Source: Streptomyces sp. NBC_00440 (GTDB lineage Bacteria > Actinomycetota > Actinomycetes > Streptomycetales > Streptomycetaceae). Taken from it: a stretch of 64,000 nucleotides of DNA. This document shows, piece by piece, positions 26,299 through 35,273 of the stretch (the first letter of the stretch is position 1; each line of letters opens with the position of its first letter). The notes beneath the pieces were generated by a model that searched no databases, was not told the origin of the DNA, and saw only the letters and a list, made by a program, of their open reading frames with translations. Location of the stretch: assembly GCF_036014215.1 (NCBI RefSeq), contig NZ_CP107921.1, positions 4,967,501-5,031,500 on the forward strand, read 5' to 3'. The translations under genes and the position numbers were made by a program.

Positions 26299-29200
26299 GT
26301 GGACGAGTACGCGGGAAGGGTCCTTGCCGACCGCTACCGCCTTCCGCTGCTGCCCGGCGACGAGTTCGAGCCTGCGGAGATCCGCGCGTTCGACACCTAC
26401 AGCGGGCAGGAAGTCCTCGTCCGGCAGGTGCCGCTGCCTGAGGTCGTGGACGCGGAGATGCTCGATGAGAGCGGCGCGGGGACGGGCTTCGGCGGCGGGC
26501 CGGCCGGGGGATTGCACGGGGGATCGGACGGCCGGTCGGACGGCGGGCCGGGCGCCGGGGTTTCCCAGGCGCGGCGCGCGTCGGCCCGTACCACTCGCAG
26601 GCCTGCCGAACCCGCTGTGCGGCGGGCCATGGAGGCGGCGCAGTCCGCGGCGCAGATTCCCGACCACCCCCGGCTGGACCAGGTCTTCGATGTCTTCGCG
26701 GAGGGCGGATCGCTCTGGGTGGTGAGCGAACTCGTCGAAGCCACCCCGCTGGCCGCGATGCTCGCCGAGCGCCCCCTGAACCCGTACCGCGCGGCGGAGA
26801 TCGCCTCCGACGTGCTCACTGCTCTGCGCGTGCTGCACGCCCATGGGTGGACCCACCGCAACATCACCGCCCGGACCGTACTGGTCTGCGACGACGGCCG
26901 GGTGGTCCTGACCGGGCTGGCGGCAGGAGCGGCGGAGGAGGCGCTGTGCGGTTACGACCCGGTGCCGGCCGCGGAGTTATCGCAGCCAGGCGTTGAAGCG
27001 GGCGGGGACCTCGGGTTCGATTCTCCGGCCGCGCCAGAAGTGGATGGGGCGGAGGGGCCGTACGGGGCGGGTGGGGCGTACGAGGCAGAGGAGCCGTACG
27101 GGGCGGAGGATTCGCACGGGGCGGGGGATTCGCACGGGGCAGAGGATTCGCACGGGGCGGGCGGGGCGTACGCGTACGGGACTGAGGGGCCGTACGGGGT
27201 GGATGCGCCGGGGGCTGTGGGTGGGCCGGCCGGCGGGGAGTTGGGCCGGGTCAGTGGAGACTTGCGGCCGGGTGCCGAGCAGGCGCTTCCGGCCGGGCCT
27301 GCGCTGCCGCCCGGCTACACCCAGGACGAGCGGCGCGGGCAGCCGGGCGGGCAGATGTACGACCAGCTGCAGGACGCGCCCGGTGCCGCAGGTCCGGAGC
27401 CCGGACTGCCCGCCGCCAGCGGTGGCGGCGGGGTTTCGGCGGGGGACGTCCGTGCCGCCCGGGCCGGTGCCATCGCCGCCTACCGTGCGGGTGCACGGGC
27501 TGCGGCACGTGTCAGCGGGAACGAGCAGGGGACCGACGCCGGGGCCTTTCCGGTCCAGCGACCGGCGTCCGGGTCTTCGCAGCCAGGGCGGCAGGAACCG
27601 GCCGGGTTCCGGCACGGAGCACAGTCGCGTTCCGGCGCCGGGGAGGGCATGCGCGCCGACGACCTGCGCGGTGCCCACGACCGGGAGGCTCAGGAACGGG
27701 AGGCTCAGGAACGGGCAGCACGGAGCCGGAGCGCCCAGGACCGGGAGGCCGACGGCCTGCCCGGTGCCCCCGAGCACAGTGCCCCCGAGCACAGTGTCCA
27801 TGAGCACGGTGCCCACGGGCAGAGCGCTCACGGGCAGAGCACCAACCAGTACAGCGCCCACGACCGGGCCGCTCACCAGCAGCCCCACGACCGGACCGCC
27901 CACGCCCCCGGCACCCCCGGCCCCCGTGCGGCCGTTGCCGTGCCGGACGGGTGGGATGAGGACTCGGCGGGGTCCGCGGCGCCCGCACGCCGGGGGCCCG
28001 GGACGGCGCTCGCCGCCGAGCGGGCCCGGCAGGCGCGTATCACCGTCGTGGGCGCCGTCACCGAACGGTGGGCGCCCGAGCAGGCGGGCCCCGTCCACGG
28101 CAACTGGCAGCTGGCCGCCCCGGTCGGGCCCGCCACCGATCTGTGGGCGCTGGGGGCGCTGCTCTTCCGGGCCGTCCAGGGCCACGCCCCGTACCCGGAG
28201 GAGAGCGCCGCCGAACTCGTCCAGCTGGTGTGCGCCGAACCTCCCGCGTTCGCGGAGGAGTGTGGCCCGCTGCGGCCCGTGGTCGAGTCGCTGCTGCGTC
28301 AGGACCCCACGGAGCGGCCGGACATAGAGGAACTGCGCGGCTGGCTGCGCTCGCTGGTGCGGTCGGCGCCGGAGCCCGACGCCGGGCAGGGGATCGTCCC
28401 CGTCCCGCCGGTCGACGCCACGCGGCTGCCGATCGTACGGCGCAGGGGCGAGCTCGTCCGGCGGCGTCGTCGCACCTCCGGCGGTGATGGCGTCCACGGC
28501 CGTCACCGCCAGCAGCGGAAGGGCGGCCGCCGGAGAGAGCAGGGCCCGGCCGGATCCGCGCGACCGGTGCAGTCCGCGCAGTCGGTGCAGCCGGTGCACT
28601 CTGTGGCGGCGGGCCCGCCCGACTGGTCCGAACCGGCGGGCCGCCGTCCCGGGCCGGACGCGAAGCCGCGCTCCCTGGGCCGGACCCTGCTCGTCGTCAT
28701 CCTGGTCGTCCTGGTCGCCGCCCTCGTGTACGCGCTGAAGTTCATGCCGAAGGCCGACGACTCCGGGCACGGCAACACCGGTGCGCCCGCGTCGGTGCCG
28801 ACCGCCTCCGCGTCCGGGCAGCCGAACTCGCCGGTGTCCGGCGGGTCCGGACAGTCCCAGCAGCCCGGGTCGGCCGGGACGCCCCAGTCGCCGCAGGGTA
28901 CGGAGCCCGACAGCGGTGGACCGGCGGCCGGTTACGCCATCCGCAAGGATCCCGAGGGGTTTCAGGTGGCGGTGGCCAAGGACTGGGAGCGCCGTCCCGT
29001 CAACGACGCCGACCAGGTGCGCTTTCTCGGCGGCGACTTCGAGCTCGTCGTCGTTCCCGGCCGCGACAGCGTCAAGGACGAAGGCGCCGATCCCATGGCG
29101 TACCAGCGCGACAAGGAGCGGGAACTCAAACCGTTCCGTGACTCCACGTGGTCGTCCGCTTCCGGGCTGCGCCGCATCGACGTCGGCAAGCAGGCCATGG

Positions 29201-29376
29201 CCGAAGGGCAGTTCACCTGGCAGGACGGCAGCGGACGCGAGGTGTACGTCCGCAATGTGGCCATGATTATCGCAGGGCGCTACCACATCGTGCAGGTCAT
29301 CGGCCCCGAAGCGCAGCGGGACAAGGTCACCGAAATCTATGAACAGGCCGTTGCCACCTACCGAACGGTGACGTGA
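26299..29376 (+). CDS. Membrane pseudokinase with a very large insertion (kinase 2)
   Basis: A 1025-residue protein built like its neighbours but with every catalytic motif lost. The glycine loop is absent, the strand-3 lysine is arginine (EVLVRQV), HRD is HRN (WTHRNITARTVL, about 185) and DFG is TGL (VVLTGLAAG, about 206). After TGL comes a low-complexity insert of about 360 residues (about 215-575, rich in Gly, Ala, Asp, Glu, Gln, His, Ser). The C-lobe then resumes (VGPATDLWALGALLFRAVQGHAPYP). One membrane helix lies at about 795-815, followed by an outside domain starting AAGYAIRKDPEGFQVAVAKDW. It is probably a scaffold or regulator for the adjacent active kinases. GTG 26299 is chosen from GGGAGG seven bases upstream. 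Confidence 0.88.
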   Translation: MDEYAGRVLADRYRLPLLPGDEFEPAEIRAFDTYSGQEVLVRQVPLPEVVDAEMLDESGAGTGFGGGPAGGLHGGSDGRSDGGPGAGVSQARRASARTTRRPAEPAVRRAMEAAQSAAQIPDHPRLDQVFDVFAEGGSLWVVSELVEATPLAAMLAERPLNPYRAAEIASDVLTALRVLHAHGWTHRNITARTVLVCDDGRVVLTGLAAGAAEEALCGYDPVPAAELSQPGVEAGGDLGFDSPAAPEVDGAEGPYGAGGAYEAEEPYGAEDSHGAGDSHGAEDSHGAGGAYAYGTEGPYGVDAPGAVGGPAGGELGRVSGDLRPGAEQALPAGPALPPGYTQDERRGQPGGQMYDQLQDAPGAAGPEPGLPAASGGGGVSAGDVRAARAGAIAAYRAGARAAARVSGNEQGTDAGAFPVQRPASGSSQPGRQEPAGFRHGAQSRSGAGEGMRADDLRGAHDREAQEREAQERAARSRSAQDREADGLPGAPEHSAPEHSVHEHGAHGQSAHGQSTNQYSAHDRAAHQQPHDRTAHAPGTPGPRAAVAVPDGWDEDSAGSAAPARRGPGTALAAERARQARITVVGAVTERWAPEQAGPVHGNWQLAAPVGPATDLWALGALLFRAVQGHAPYPEESAAELVQLVCAEPPAFAEECGPLRPVVESLLRQDPTERPDIEELRGWLRSLVRSAPEPDAGQGIVPVPPVDATRLPIVRRRGELVRRRRRTSGGDGVHGRHRQQRKGGRRREQGPAGSARPVQSAQSVQPVHSVAAGPPDWSEPAGRRPGPDAKPRSLGRTLLVVILVVLVAALVYALKFMPKADDSGHGNTGAPASVPTASASGQPNSPVSGGSGQSQQPGSAGTPQSPQGTEPDSGGPAAGYAIRKDPEGFQVAVAKDWERRPVNDADQVRFLGGDFELVVVPGRDSVKDEGADPMAYQRDKERELKPFRDSTWSSASGLRRIDVGKQAMAEGQFTWQDGSGREVYVRNVAMIIAGRYHIVQVIGPEAQRDKVTEIYEQAVATYRTVT
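27040..27195 (+). repeat. Imperfect repeats in the pseudokinase insert
   Basis: Short in-frame units (tacggggcgg, gattcgcacggggcg) recur and encode Tyr-Gly-Ala-Glu and Asp-Ser-His-Gly-Ala repeats. A second tract at about 27775-27860 encodes repeated Glu-His-Ser / Gly-Gln-Ser-Ala-His units. Confidence 0.75.
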
Positions 29377-29482
29377 GCGGACTGGGCGATTCCCGTCACA
29401 GTGCGGTATCACGGCGCGCCCCGAGGTTCCACGACTGAATGTCCGTCCGTAATCTGGCAGTCGAGGGAACGGACAGGGGCAC

Positions 29483-31234
29483 GTGGAACACACTCACAGC
29501 GCGGACTTGGTGCTCGCCGGTCGTTATCGGCTGGGCGAACTCATCGGTCGCGGCGGCATGGGCAAGGTCTGGCGGGCTCACGACGAGGTGCTGCACCGGA
29601 CCGTCGCCGTCAAGGAACTGACGGCCGGTCTGTATGTGTCGGAGGCCGACCGGGCCGTACTGCACGCGAGAACGCAGAAGGAGGCGCGCGCCGCGGCGCG
29701 CATCAACCATCCCGGGGTCGTGACGGTTCATGACGTCATCGAGTTCGACGACCGGCCGTGGATCGTCATGGAATACATCGACGGTCCCTCACTTGCCGAC
29801 GCGGTCAAGGAATCGGGGGCGCTCGACCCCCGTGAGGCCGCCCGGGTGGGACTGCACGTTCTGGGAGCTCTGCGCGCCGCGCACGCGGCGGGGGTGCTCC
29901 ACCGGGATGTGAAGCCGGGCAATGTCCTGCTCGCCCACGACGGCCGTGTCCTCATCACCGACTTCGGTATCGCCGCCATCGAGGGCGACTCGGAGATCAC
30001 CCGGACCGGCGAGATCGTCGGTTCCATCGACTACCTCGCGCCGGAGCGGGTCTACGGCGAGGCTCCCGGCCCCGCCTCCGACCTCTGGTCGCTGGGCGCC
30101 ACGCTCTTCACCGCCGTCGAGGAGCGCTCGCCGTTCCGCCGCACATCGCCGATCTCCACGCTCCAGGCCGTCGTGAACGACGAGCCGCCGAAGCTCACCA
30201 GGGCGGGGCCGCTCACTCCGGTCATCACCGGACTGCTGCGCAAGGACCCCGCCGAACGGCCGGGGCCCGCCGAGGTGGAGCGCATGCTGCTCGATGCGAT
30301 GGAGGGGCGCAAGCCCCGGCAGGCAGAGGCGTACGTCCCGACGCAGCTGGTGTCCGAGGGGATGCTCCAGGACGCGACGCCCACGAGCCGGATCAGCTCC
30401 TCCGGTGCGCCCGTGACATCAGCGACGGCCCCGCCCGGACCGGAACAGATACCCGAGCAGCAGGCACAGGTAGCGGCCCAGACGCAGGCACCGGCTCCCG
30501 TACCGGCCCAGGCGCAGGCACCGGCACAGGTGCCGGCTCCTGTACCGGCTTCCGGGGACGGGGCGCCCGCCGTGGCTCCCGCCGGACGGAAACGTGGCCG
30601 TAAGCGGACCGGCGCACTGGTTCTGGCTCTGGCCGTGATCGTCGGTGCCGGAGTCGGTTTCGGCGTCATGAAGTACGAGAACCGGCAGACAGGTTCCGGT
30701 GGTGGCTCGGCGTCAGGTTCCGGCGGACCGGGCAGTAGCGGTGGCGGTGGCGGCGGCAACAAGCAGCGCGACGGCGTGCCGAAGGGCTGGCACCGCGTCA
30801 GCGAGCCCGAGGGTTACAGCCTGGTTCTGCCCAACGGCTGGAAGCGCCAGATGGACGGTTCCAACGAAATCGACTACACGCCGGACGACGGTGTCCACTT
30901 CATTCGGATAAGTATCGACAACGACCCGGACTACGCGACCCCGTATCTGCATGAACTGGCTCTCGAACCGCAGCTCAAGCGGCTCCCCGACTACCGGCGG
31001 ATCACGCTGCACGTGAACAACTTCCGGGACCAGGACGCCGCGCTCTGGGAGTTCACCTGGACCGAGACCAAGGGGCAGCCGGGGCGACGCCGTGCCATAG
31101 ACCAGATGTACAACGTGGATCACGGGCAGGCCGAGTACGCGATCTACATGGGCGGCCCGGCCAAGGACTGGGACCGCAGCCGGTTCGACACGGTCCTGCG
31201 CTACTGGCAGCCGCCGAACTCGACCGCGCACTGA
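29483..31234 (+). CDS. Membrane Ser/Thr protein kinase 3
   Basis: A 583-residue active-looking kinase. Its domain at about 13-275 has IGRGGMGKVW, the lysine in VAVKEL, LHRDVKPGN and DFGIAAIEGD, with an activation loop rich in Ser/Thr (DSEITRTGEIVGS). A Gln/Ala/Pro-rich linker (about 310-360, PAQAQAPAQVPAPVPA) leads to a membrane helix at about 378-398. A Gly/Ser linker follows, then an outside domain of about 155 residues (VPKGWHRVSEPEGYSLVLPNGW) with an Ala-Leu-Trp-Glu-Phe-Thr-Trp block shared with kinase 4. The start is GTG, preceded by AGGGG. The separation from neighbouring kinase genes (106 and 244 bases) leaves room for its own promoter. Confidence 0.93.
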   Translation: MEHTHSADLVLAGRYRLGELIGRGGMGKVWRAHDEVLHRTVAVKELTAGLYVSEADRAVLHARTQKEARAAARINHPGVVTVHDVIEFDDRPWIVMEYIDGPSLADAVKESGALDPREAARVGLHVLGALRAAHAAGVLHRDVKPGNVLLAHDGRVLITDFGIAAIEGDSEITRTGEIVGSIDYLAPERVYGEAPGPASDLWSLGATLFTAVEERSPFRRTSPISTLQAVVNDEPPKLTRAGPLTPVITGLLRKDPAERPGPAEVERMLLDAMEGRKPRQAEAYVPTQLVSEGMLQDATPTSRISSSGAPVTSATAPPGPEQIPEQQAQVAAQTQAPAPVPAQAQAPAQVPAPVPASGDGAPAVAPAGRKRGRKRTGALVLALAVIVGAGVGFGVMKYENRQTGSGGGSASGSGGPGSSGGGGGGNKQRDGVPKGWHRVSEPEGYSLVLPNGWKRQMDGSNEIDYTPDDGVHFIRISIDNDPDYATPYLHELALEPQLKRLPDYRRITLHVNNFRDQDAALWEFTWTETKGQPGRRRAIDQMYNVDHGQAEYAIYMGGPAKDWDRSRFDTVLRYWQPPNSTAH

Positions 31235-31251
31235 GCCGCCGTCTGCCGTCG

Positions 31252-31378
31252 GGAACTGACTGCGATCTGGAACTGACTGCGATCCGGAACTGACTGCGAT
31301 CTGGAACTGACTGCGATCCGGAACTGGCTGCGATCCGGAACTGACTTCGGTCTGGACCTGGCTGCCGTGTGGAACTGC
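31252..31378. repeat. 17-bp tandem repeat, about 7.5 units, between kinases 3 and 4
   Basis: Units of GGAACTGACTGCGATCY start every 17 bases from 31252 and degrade toward the end; the first four differ only in the final base. No hairpin or gene is apparent in the rest of the gap. Confidence 0.92.
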
Positions 31379-31478
31379 GGTAGCGGTCCATCGGCTGACG
31401 CAGCGTACGTCCGGTACACGCTCCGGCTGCGGTCGCCGTGCGGCATGATGGGCCCAGGGGGACGCAGGGGGAGCGCCA

Positions 31479-33344
31479 GTGGCACAGGATCCGCGTAACA
31501 GCCGTCTGATCGCCGGACGTTATCTGCTCGGAGACCGGATCGGCCGGGGCGGCATGGGTACGGTCTGGCGGGCCACCGACCAGTTGCTCGGGCGGGAGGT
31601 CGCCGTCAAGGAGCTGAACCCGGAGACCGGCGCCGCCACGGCGTCGGCGCTGCGTGAGGCGCGCGCGGTCGCCCAGATCAAGCATCCGCAGGTGATCGTC
31701 GTCCACGACGTGGTCGTCGAGGACGACGAACGCCCCTACATCGTCATGGAGCTGGTGGTCGGCGGTTCCCTGGCGGCCCGCCTTTCCGAGCGCGGCCCCG
31801 TGGACGGCCGTGAAGCCGCCCGGATCGGGCTGGCGCTGCTGGGAGCGCTCCGGGCTGCGCATGCCAGGGGCGTACTGCACCGGGACATCAAACCCGCGAA
31901 CGTCCTGCTGGAGGACGACGGCCGGGTGGTCCTCACCGACTTCGGGATCGCGCGGCTCGCCGGGGCGACCACGATCAGTGAGACCGGGGCGTTCGTCGGT
32001 TCGCCCGAGTACACCTCGCCGGAGCGGATGCAGGCTGAAGAGGCTGGGCCCGCGTCCGATCTGTGGTCGCTCGGTGCGCTGCTGTGTGCCGCGGTGAGCG
32101 GGGAGTCGCCCTTCCACCGGGATTCGCTGGGCGGGGTGCTGCACGCGGTGGTCGCCGACGAGATCCGCCCGCCGGCCGAGGCCGAACCGCTGCTGCCCGT
32201 CGTCCTGGGCCTGCTCGAACGGGATGCGGTGCGCAGGATGGGGGTGGATGAGGCGGAGCGGCTGCTGGGCGCGTATCTGGCTGCGTGCGCCACGGGGGGT
32301 GCCGGTGGGGAGCGCGGGGGCGGGGCAGAAGGCGCCGGTGCTGGTGTCCCCGCCTCCGTATCGGTACCGGACCACCCGCCCGTCCCCACCGCCGGAGGCG
32401 CACCAACGACTGGAGCCACTCCGCTCGCCGGGGCCGTACCGCTCGTCGCAGCCACTCCGCTTGCCGGGGTCGCACCGCCTGCCGGGGCCACACCGCTCGT
32501 CGCAGCCACTACCCCCGCCGGGGTCGCACCGCCTGCCGGAGCCACTCCGCCCGCCGATTCGCCGCCAGCCGATTCCCCGCCCCGGTCCCCGCGTCCCGTG
32601 CTGCGGCGGGCCTCCCTCGTCGCGGGGGTGCTGGTCGCCGCGGCCGCAGGTGCGGGGCTCGTCCTGTACGCGGTTGGCGGTGCGGGAGCGGGCCGTACGG
32701 ACAACGCCGCGCCGTCCGCGAGCATGACCTCCGCGCCGACCGCGGCATCCACGGCCACCCCGGACCGCGGACCGCAGCAGAAGCCCCCTCGCGCTGCTGC
32801 ACCTGGCCCGGACGTCAACCCCACCGTGACGCTGACCCATCAGGCGTCACCGGCACCGTCCGGGTACCGGGTCGTCGACGACCCCGGGGGCTTCTCCCTC
32901 GCCGTCCCGGCCGATGCCACCCGTTCCACCGACGACAAACGCGTCTACTACATGACCCCGGGCCAGGTCTTCCGTATCGGTGTCCGGATCCACAGCAGCC
33001 CCGGCGGCGGTCCGATGGCGACACAGCGCGCATCGGATTCGGCAGGTCCCCGCACCAATCCCGGCTACCGGGACGGCGTGGTCACCGCGACCACGCACGA
33101 CGGACATGACGCGGCGCTCTGGGAGTTCACCTGGAACGGTTACTCCAAGGGCGAGGGCGCCCGTCATACGTACGACCTCTGCTGGGAGCAGGACGGGCGT
33201 CTCTACGACGTCTGGGTGTCGGCGCCGGTCGGCGGCCTCGACACCGCGCAACGGCACTTCGCCACGGCCATCGGCACCTTCTCGGCGTCGGCCTCGGGGG
33301 CTGCGGCAGTGCCGTCCGCGGGCGGCACCGGAGACCACCGCTGA
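31479..33344 (+). CDS. Membrane Ser/Thr protein kinase 4
   Basis: A 621-residue kinase with complete motifs (IGRGGMGTVW, VAVKEL, LHRDIKPAN, DFGIARLAG) in residues about 10-270. An Ala/Pro/Thr-rich linker at about 300-375 contains tandem units such as PLAGVAPPAGAT. The membrane helix is at about 377-400. The outside domain (SGYRVVDDPGGFSLAVPADATR to FATAIGTF) has the AALWEFTWNGY block shared with kinase 3. The start is GTG at 31479 with a GGGGGAG ribosome site. It is the last of the four tandem paralogues. Substrates are not predictable from sequence. Confidence 0.93.
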   Translation: MAQDPRNSRLIAGRYLLGDRIGRGGMGTVWRATDQLLGREVAVKELNPETGAATASALREARAVAQIKHPQVIVVHDVVVEDDERPYIVMELVVGGSLAARLSERGPVDGREAARIGLALLGALRAAHARGVLHRDIKPANVLLEDDGRVVLTDFGIARLAGATTISETGAFVGSPEYTSPERMQAEEAGPASDLWSLGALLCAAVSGESPFHRDSLGGVLHAVVADEIRPPAEAEPLLPVVLGLLERDAVRRMGVDEAERLLGAYLAACATGGAGGERGGGAEGAGAGVPASVSVPDHPPVPTAGGAPTTGATPLAGAVPLVAATPLAGVAPPAGATPLVAATTPAGVAPPAGATPPADSPPADSPPRSPRPVLRRASLVAGVLVAAAAGAGLVLYAVGGAGAGRTDNAAPSASMTSAPTAASTATPDRGPQQKPPRAAAPGPDVNPTVTLTHQASPAPSGYRVVDDPGGFSLAVPADATRSTDDKRVYYMTPGQVFRIGVRIHSSPGGGPMATQRASDSAGPRTNPGYRDGVVTATTHDGHDAALWEFTWNGYSKGEGARHTYDLCWEQDGRLYDVWVSAPVGGLDTAQRHFATAIGTFSASASGAAAVPSAGGTGDHR

Positions 33345-33532
33345 CCGGTACAGCGGGAACGACCCGGACGGCGGGGAACGGCGCGGGAACAGCGGGGCCG
33401 GCGGGATCCGGGGCGGCCAACCCGCCTGATCAGGGGTTGTGTCGCCAGCGATCACTGGCGGTATATGTAGGGACGGTGAAAAGGCATTACTCATGGGTAC
33501 CGAAACTCTTCGCCGGGGCATAGCCTCCCCTC

Positions 33533-35155
33533 ATGACGGACTCGCAGGCTCCCACCGCCACGGCCCCCCACGGCACGAACCCGATAGCCCCCACTCCCTC
33601 CGGTGTGCGGACCGCGGCCGACGTGGTCACCCCCGAAGTGGTCGCTCACCTGACACGCGGCGTGGTGGGTTCCGGACATACGGCCAACCACACCCCCTTC
33701 ACCGGCGGGAAGCTGGCCGATCTGCCCGAGTCGAGCCCCGAGGACGTCGCGACCGCCTTCGAGCGGGCCCGCATGGCCCAGGCGGCGTGGGCCGCGACCC
33801 CCGCCCGGACCCGGGCCGCCGTCCTGCTGCGCTTCCACGACCTGGTGCTCTCCCGGCAGGCCGAGGTCCTCGACCTCATCCAGCTGGAGACCGGCAAGGC
33901 CAGGCTGCACGCCCACGAAGAGGTCCAGGCCGTCGCCGTCGCCGCGCGCCACTACGGCCGCAAGGCGCCCTCGTACCTCAAGCCCAAGGGCCACACGGGC
34001 GCGATCCCCACGTTCACCAAGGTCACCGAGTTGCGCCAGCCGCGCGGTGTGGTGGGTCAGATCGCCCCCTGGAACTACCCCTTCGAGCTGTCCATCGGCG
34101 ACGCGCTGCCCGCCCTGGTCTCCGGCAACGCCCTCGTGATGAAGCCCGACACCGAGACCGCCCTGACCGCGCTGTGGGCCCGCGACCTGATCATCGAGGC
34201 CGGACTGCCCGCCGAGGTCTTCCAGGTGGTCCTGGGGGAGGGCCCGGTCATCGGCCCCGAGCTGGTCAAACACGCTGACTTCGTCTCCTTCACCGGCTCG
34301 ACCCGCACCGGCCGCGAGGTCGCCCGGGGCGCGGCCGACCGGCTGGTCGGCGTCTCGCTCGAACTCGGCGGCAAGAACGCCATGCTGGTCCTGGAGGACG
34401 CGGACATCGAGAAGGCGGCCGCGGGCGCCGTCCGTGCCTGCTTCTCGTCGGCGGGCCAGCTCTGCATCTCCATCGAGCGGCTGTACGTCCACGAGTCGAT
34501 AGCCGACGCGTTCCTGGAACGCTTCGCCGCGCGCACCAAGGCGATGCGCCTCGGCAGCTCCCTCGCATACGGCGCCGACATGGGCTCCCTCGCCGGCGAA
34601 CGGCAGCTGGAGGCCGTACGGCGACACGTGGAGGAGGCCGTCTCCAAGGGCGCCACCCTGGTCGCGGGCGGTGTGCACCGTACGGACATCGGTCCGCTCT
34701 TCTACGAGCCGACCATCCTGGACGGCGTCGAGGCCCCGATGGCCGTCTGCACCGAGGAGACATTCGGCCCGGTGGTCTCGGTCTACCGCTTCAAGGACGA
34801 GGACGAGGCCGTCGCGACCGCCAACGCCACGCCCTACGGCCTCAATTCGAGCGTCTGGACCAGGAGTGGCAGCCGCGGCCACGCCGTCGCCGCCCGGCTG
34901 CGGACCGGCACGGTCAACATCAACGAGGGGTACGCGCCCGCGTACGGCAGCGTGCAGTCCCCGATGGGCGGCATGAAGGACTCGGGGCTCGGCCGCAGGC
35001 ACGGCTCGGAAGGCATCCTCAAGTACACGGAGGCGCAGACCGTCGCGCACCAGCGGGTCATGCCGATGGCGCCGTCCTTCGGGATGGATGACGAGAAGTA
35101 CGCCGCGTTCATGAGCCGCAGCCTCAAGGCGATGAAGGTCCTGCGCCTGCGCTGA
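33533..35155 (+). CDS. gabD2: Succinate-semialdehyde dehydrogenase (GabD2 type)
   Basis: A 540-residue NAD(P)-dependent aldehyde dehydrogenase that probably oxidises succinate semialdehyde to succinate. Diagnostic blocks: GVVGQIAPWNYPFELSIGDALPAL, FTGSTRTGREVA, the general-base glutamate in SLELGGKNAM and the catalytic cysteine in FSSAGQLCISIERLYV. The last is the GabD2 signature shared with the mycobacterial enzyme. The first 30 residues are a Pro/Thr-rich extension. It stands alone, downstream of the kinase cluster and upstream of the GMC oxidoreductase, with 118 bases containing a 15-bp repeat between them. Confidence 0.9.
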   Translation: MTDSQAPTATAPHGTNPIAPTPSGVRTAADVVTPEVVAHLTRGVVGSGHTANHTPFTGGKLADLPESSPEDVATAFERARMAQAAWAATPARTRAAVLLRFHDLVLSRQAEVLDLIQLETGKARLHAHEEVQAVAVAARHYGRKAPSYLKPKGHTGAIPTFTKVTELRQPRGVVGQIAPWNYPFELSIGDALPALVSGNALVMKPDTETALTALWARDLIIEAGLPAEVFQVVLGEGPVIGPELVKHADFVSFTGSTRTGREVARGAADRLVGVSLELGGKNAMLVLEDADIEKAAAGAVRACFSSAGQLCISIERLYVHESIADAFLERFAARTKAMRLGSSLAYGADMGSLAGERQLEAVRRHVEEAVSKGATLVAGGVHRTDIGPLFYEPTILDGVEAPMAVCTEETFGPVVSVYRFKDEDEAVATANATPYGLNSSVWTRSGSRGHAVAARLRTGTVNINEGYAPAYGSVQSPMGGMKDSGLGRRHGSEGILKYTEAQTVAHQRVMPMAPSFGMDDEKYAAFMSRSLKAMKVLRLR

Positions 35156-35160
35156 CCCCC

Positions 35161-35205
35161 GCCGCCCCGCCTCCCGCCGCCCCGCCTCCCGCCGCCCCGC
35201 CTGAC
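35161..35205. repeat. 15-bp tandem repeat, 3 units
   Basis: Three units of GCCGCCCCGCCTCCC, the last with a changed end, directly follow the dehydrogenase gene. Confidence 0.85.
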
Positions 35206-35273
35206 CCCCGCCGCCCCGTCCCTCCGATTCCTTGCGCCTCCGCCTCCGCCCCTTCCTTCTCTGAGGAGAGTCC

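Noticed and set aside
26977-29493. 838-residue minus-strand frame over the pseudokinase
   Set aside because: Shadow of the long low-complexity insert and C-lobe; Arg/Pro/Gly-rich.
31252-31378. Possible CRISPR array
   Set aside because: The repeats are directly adjacent with no spacers; this is a simple tandem repeat.
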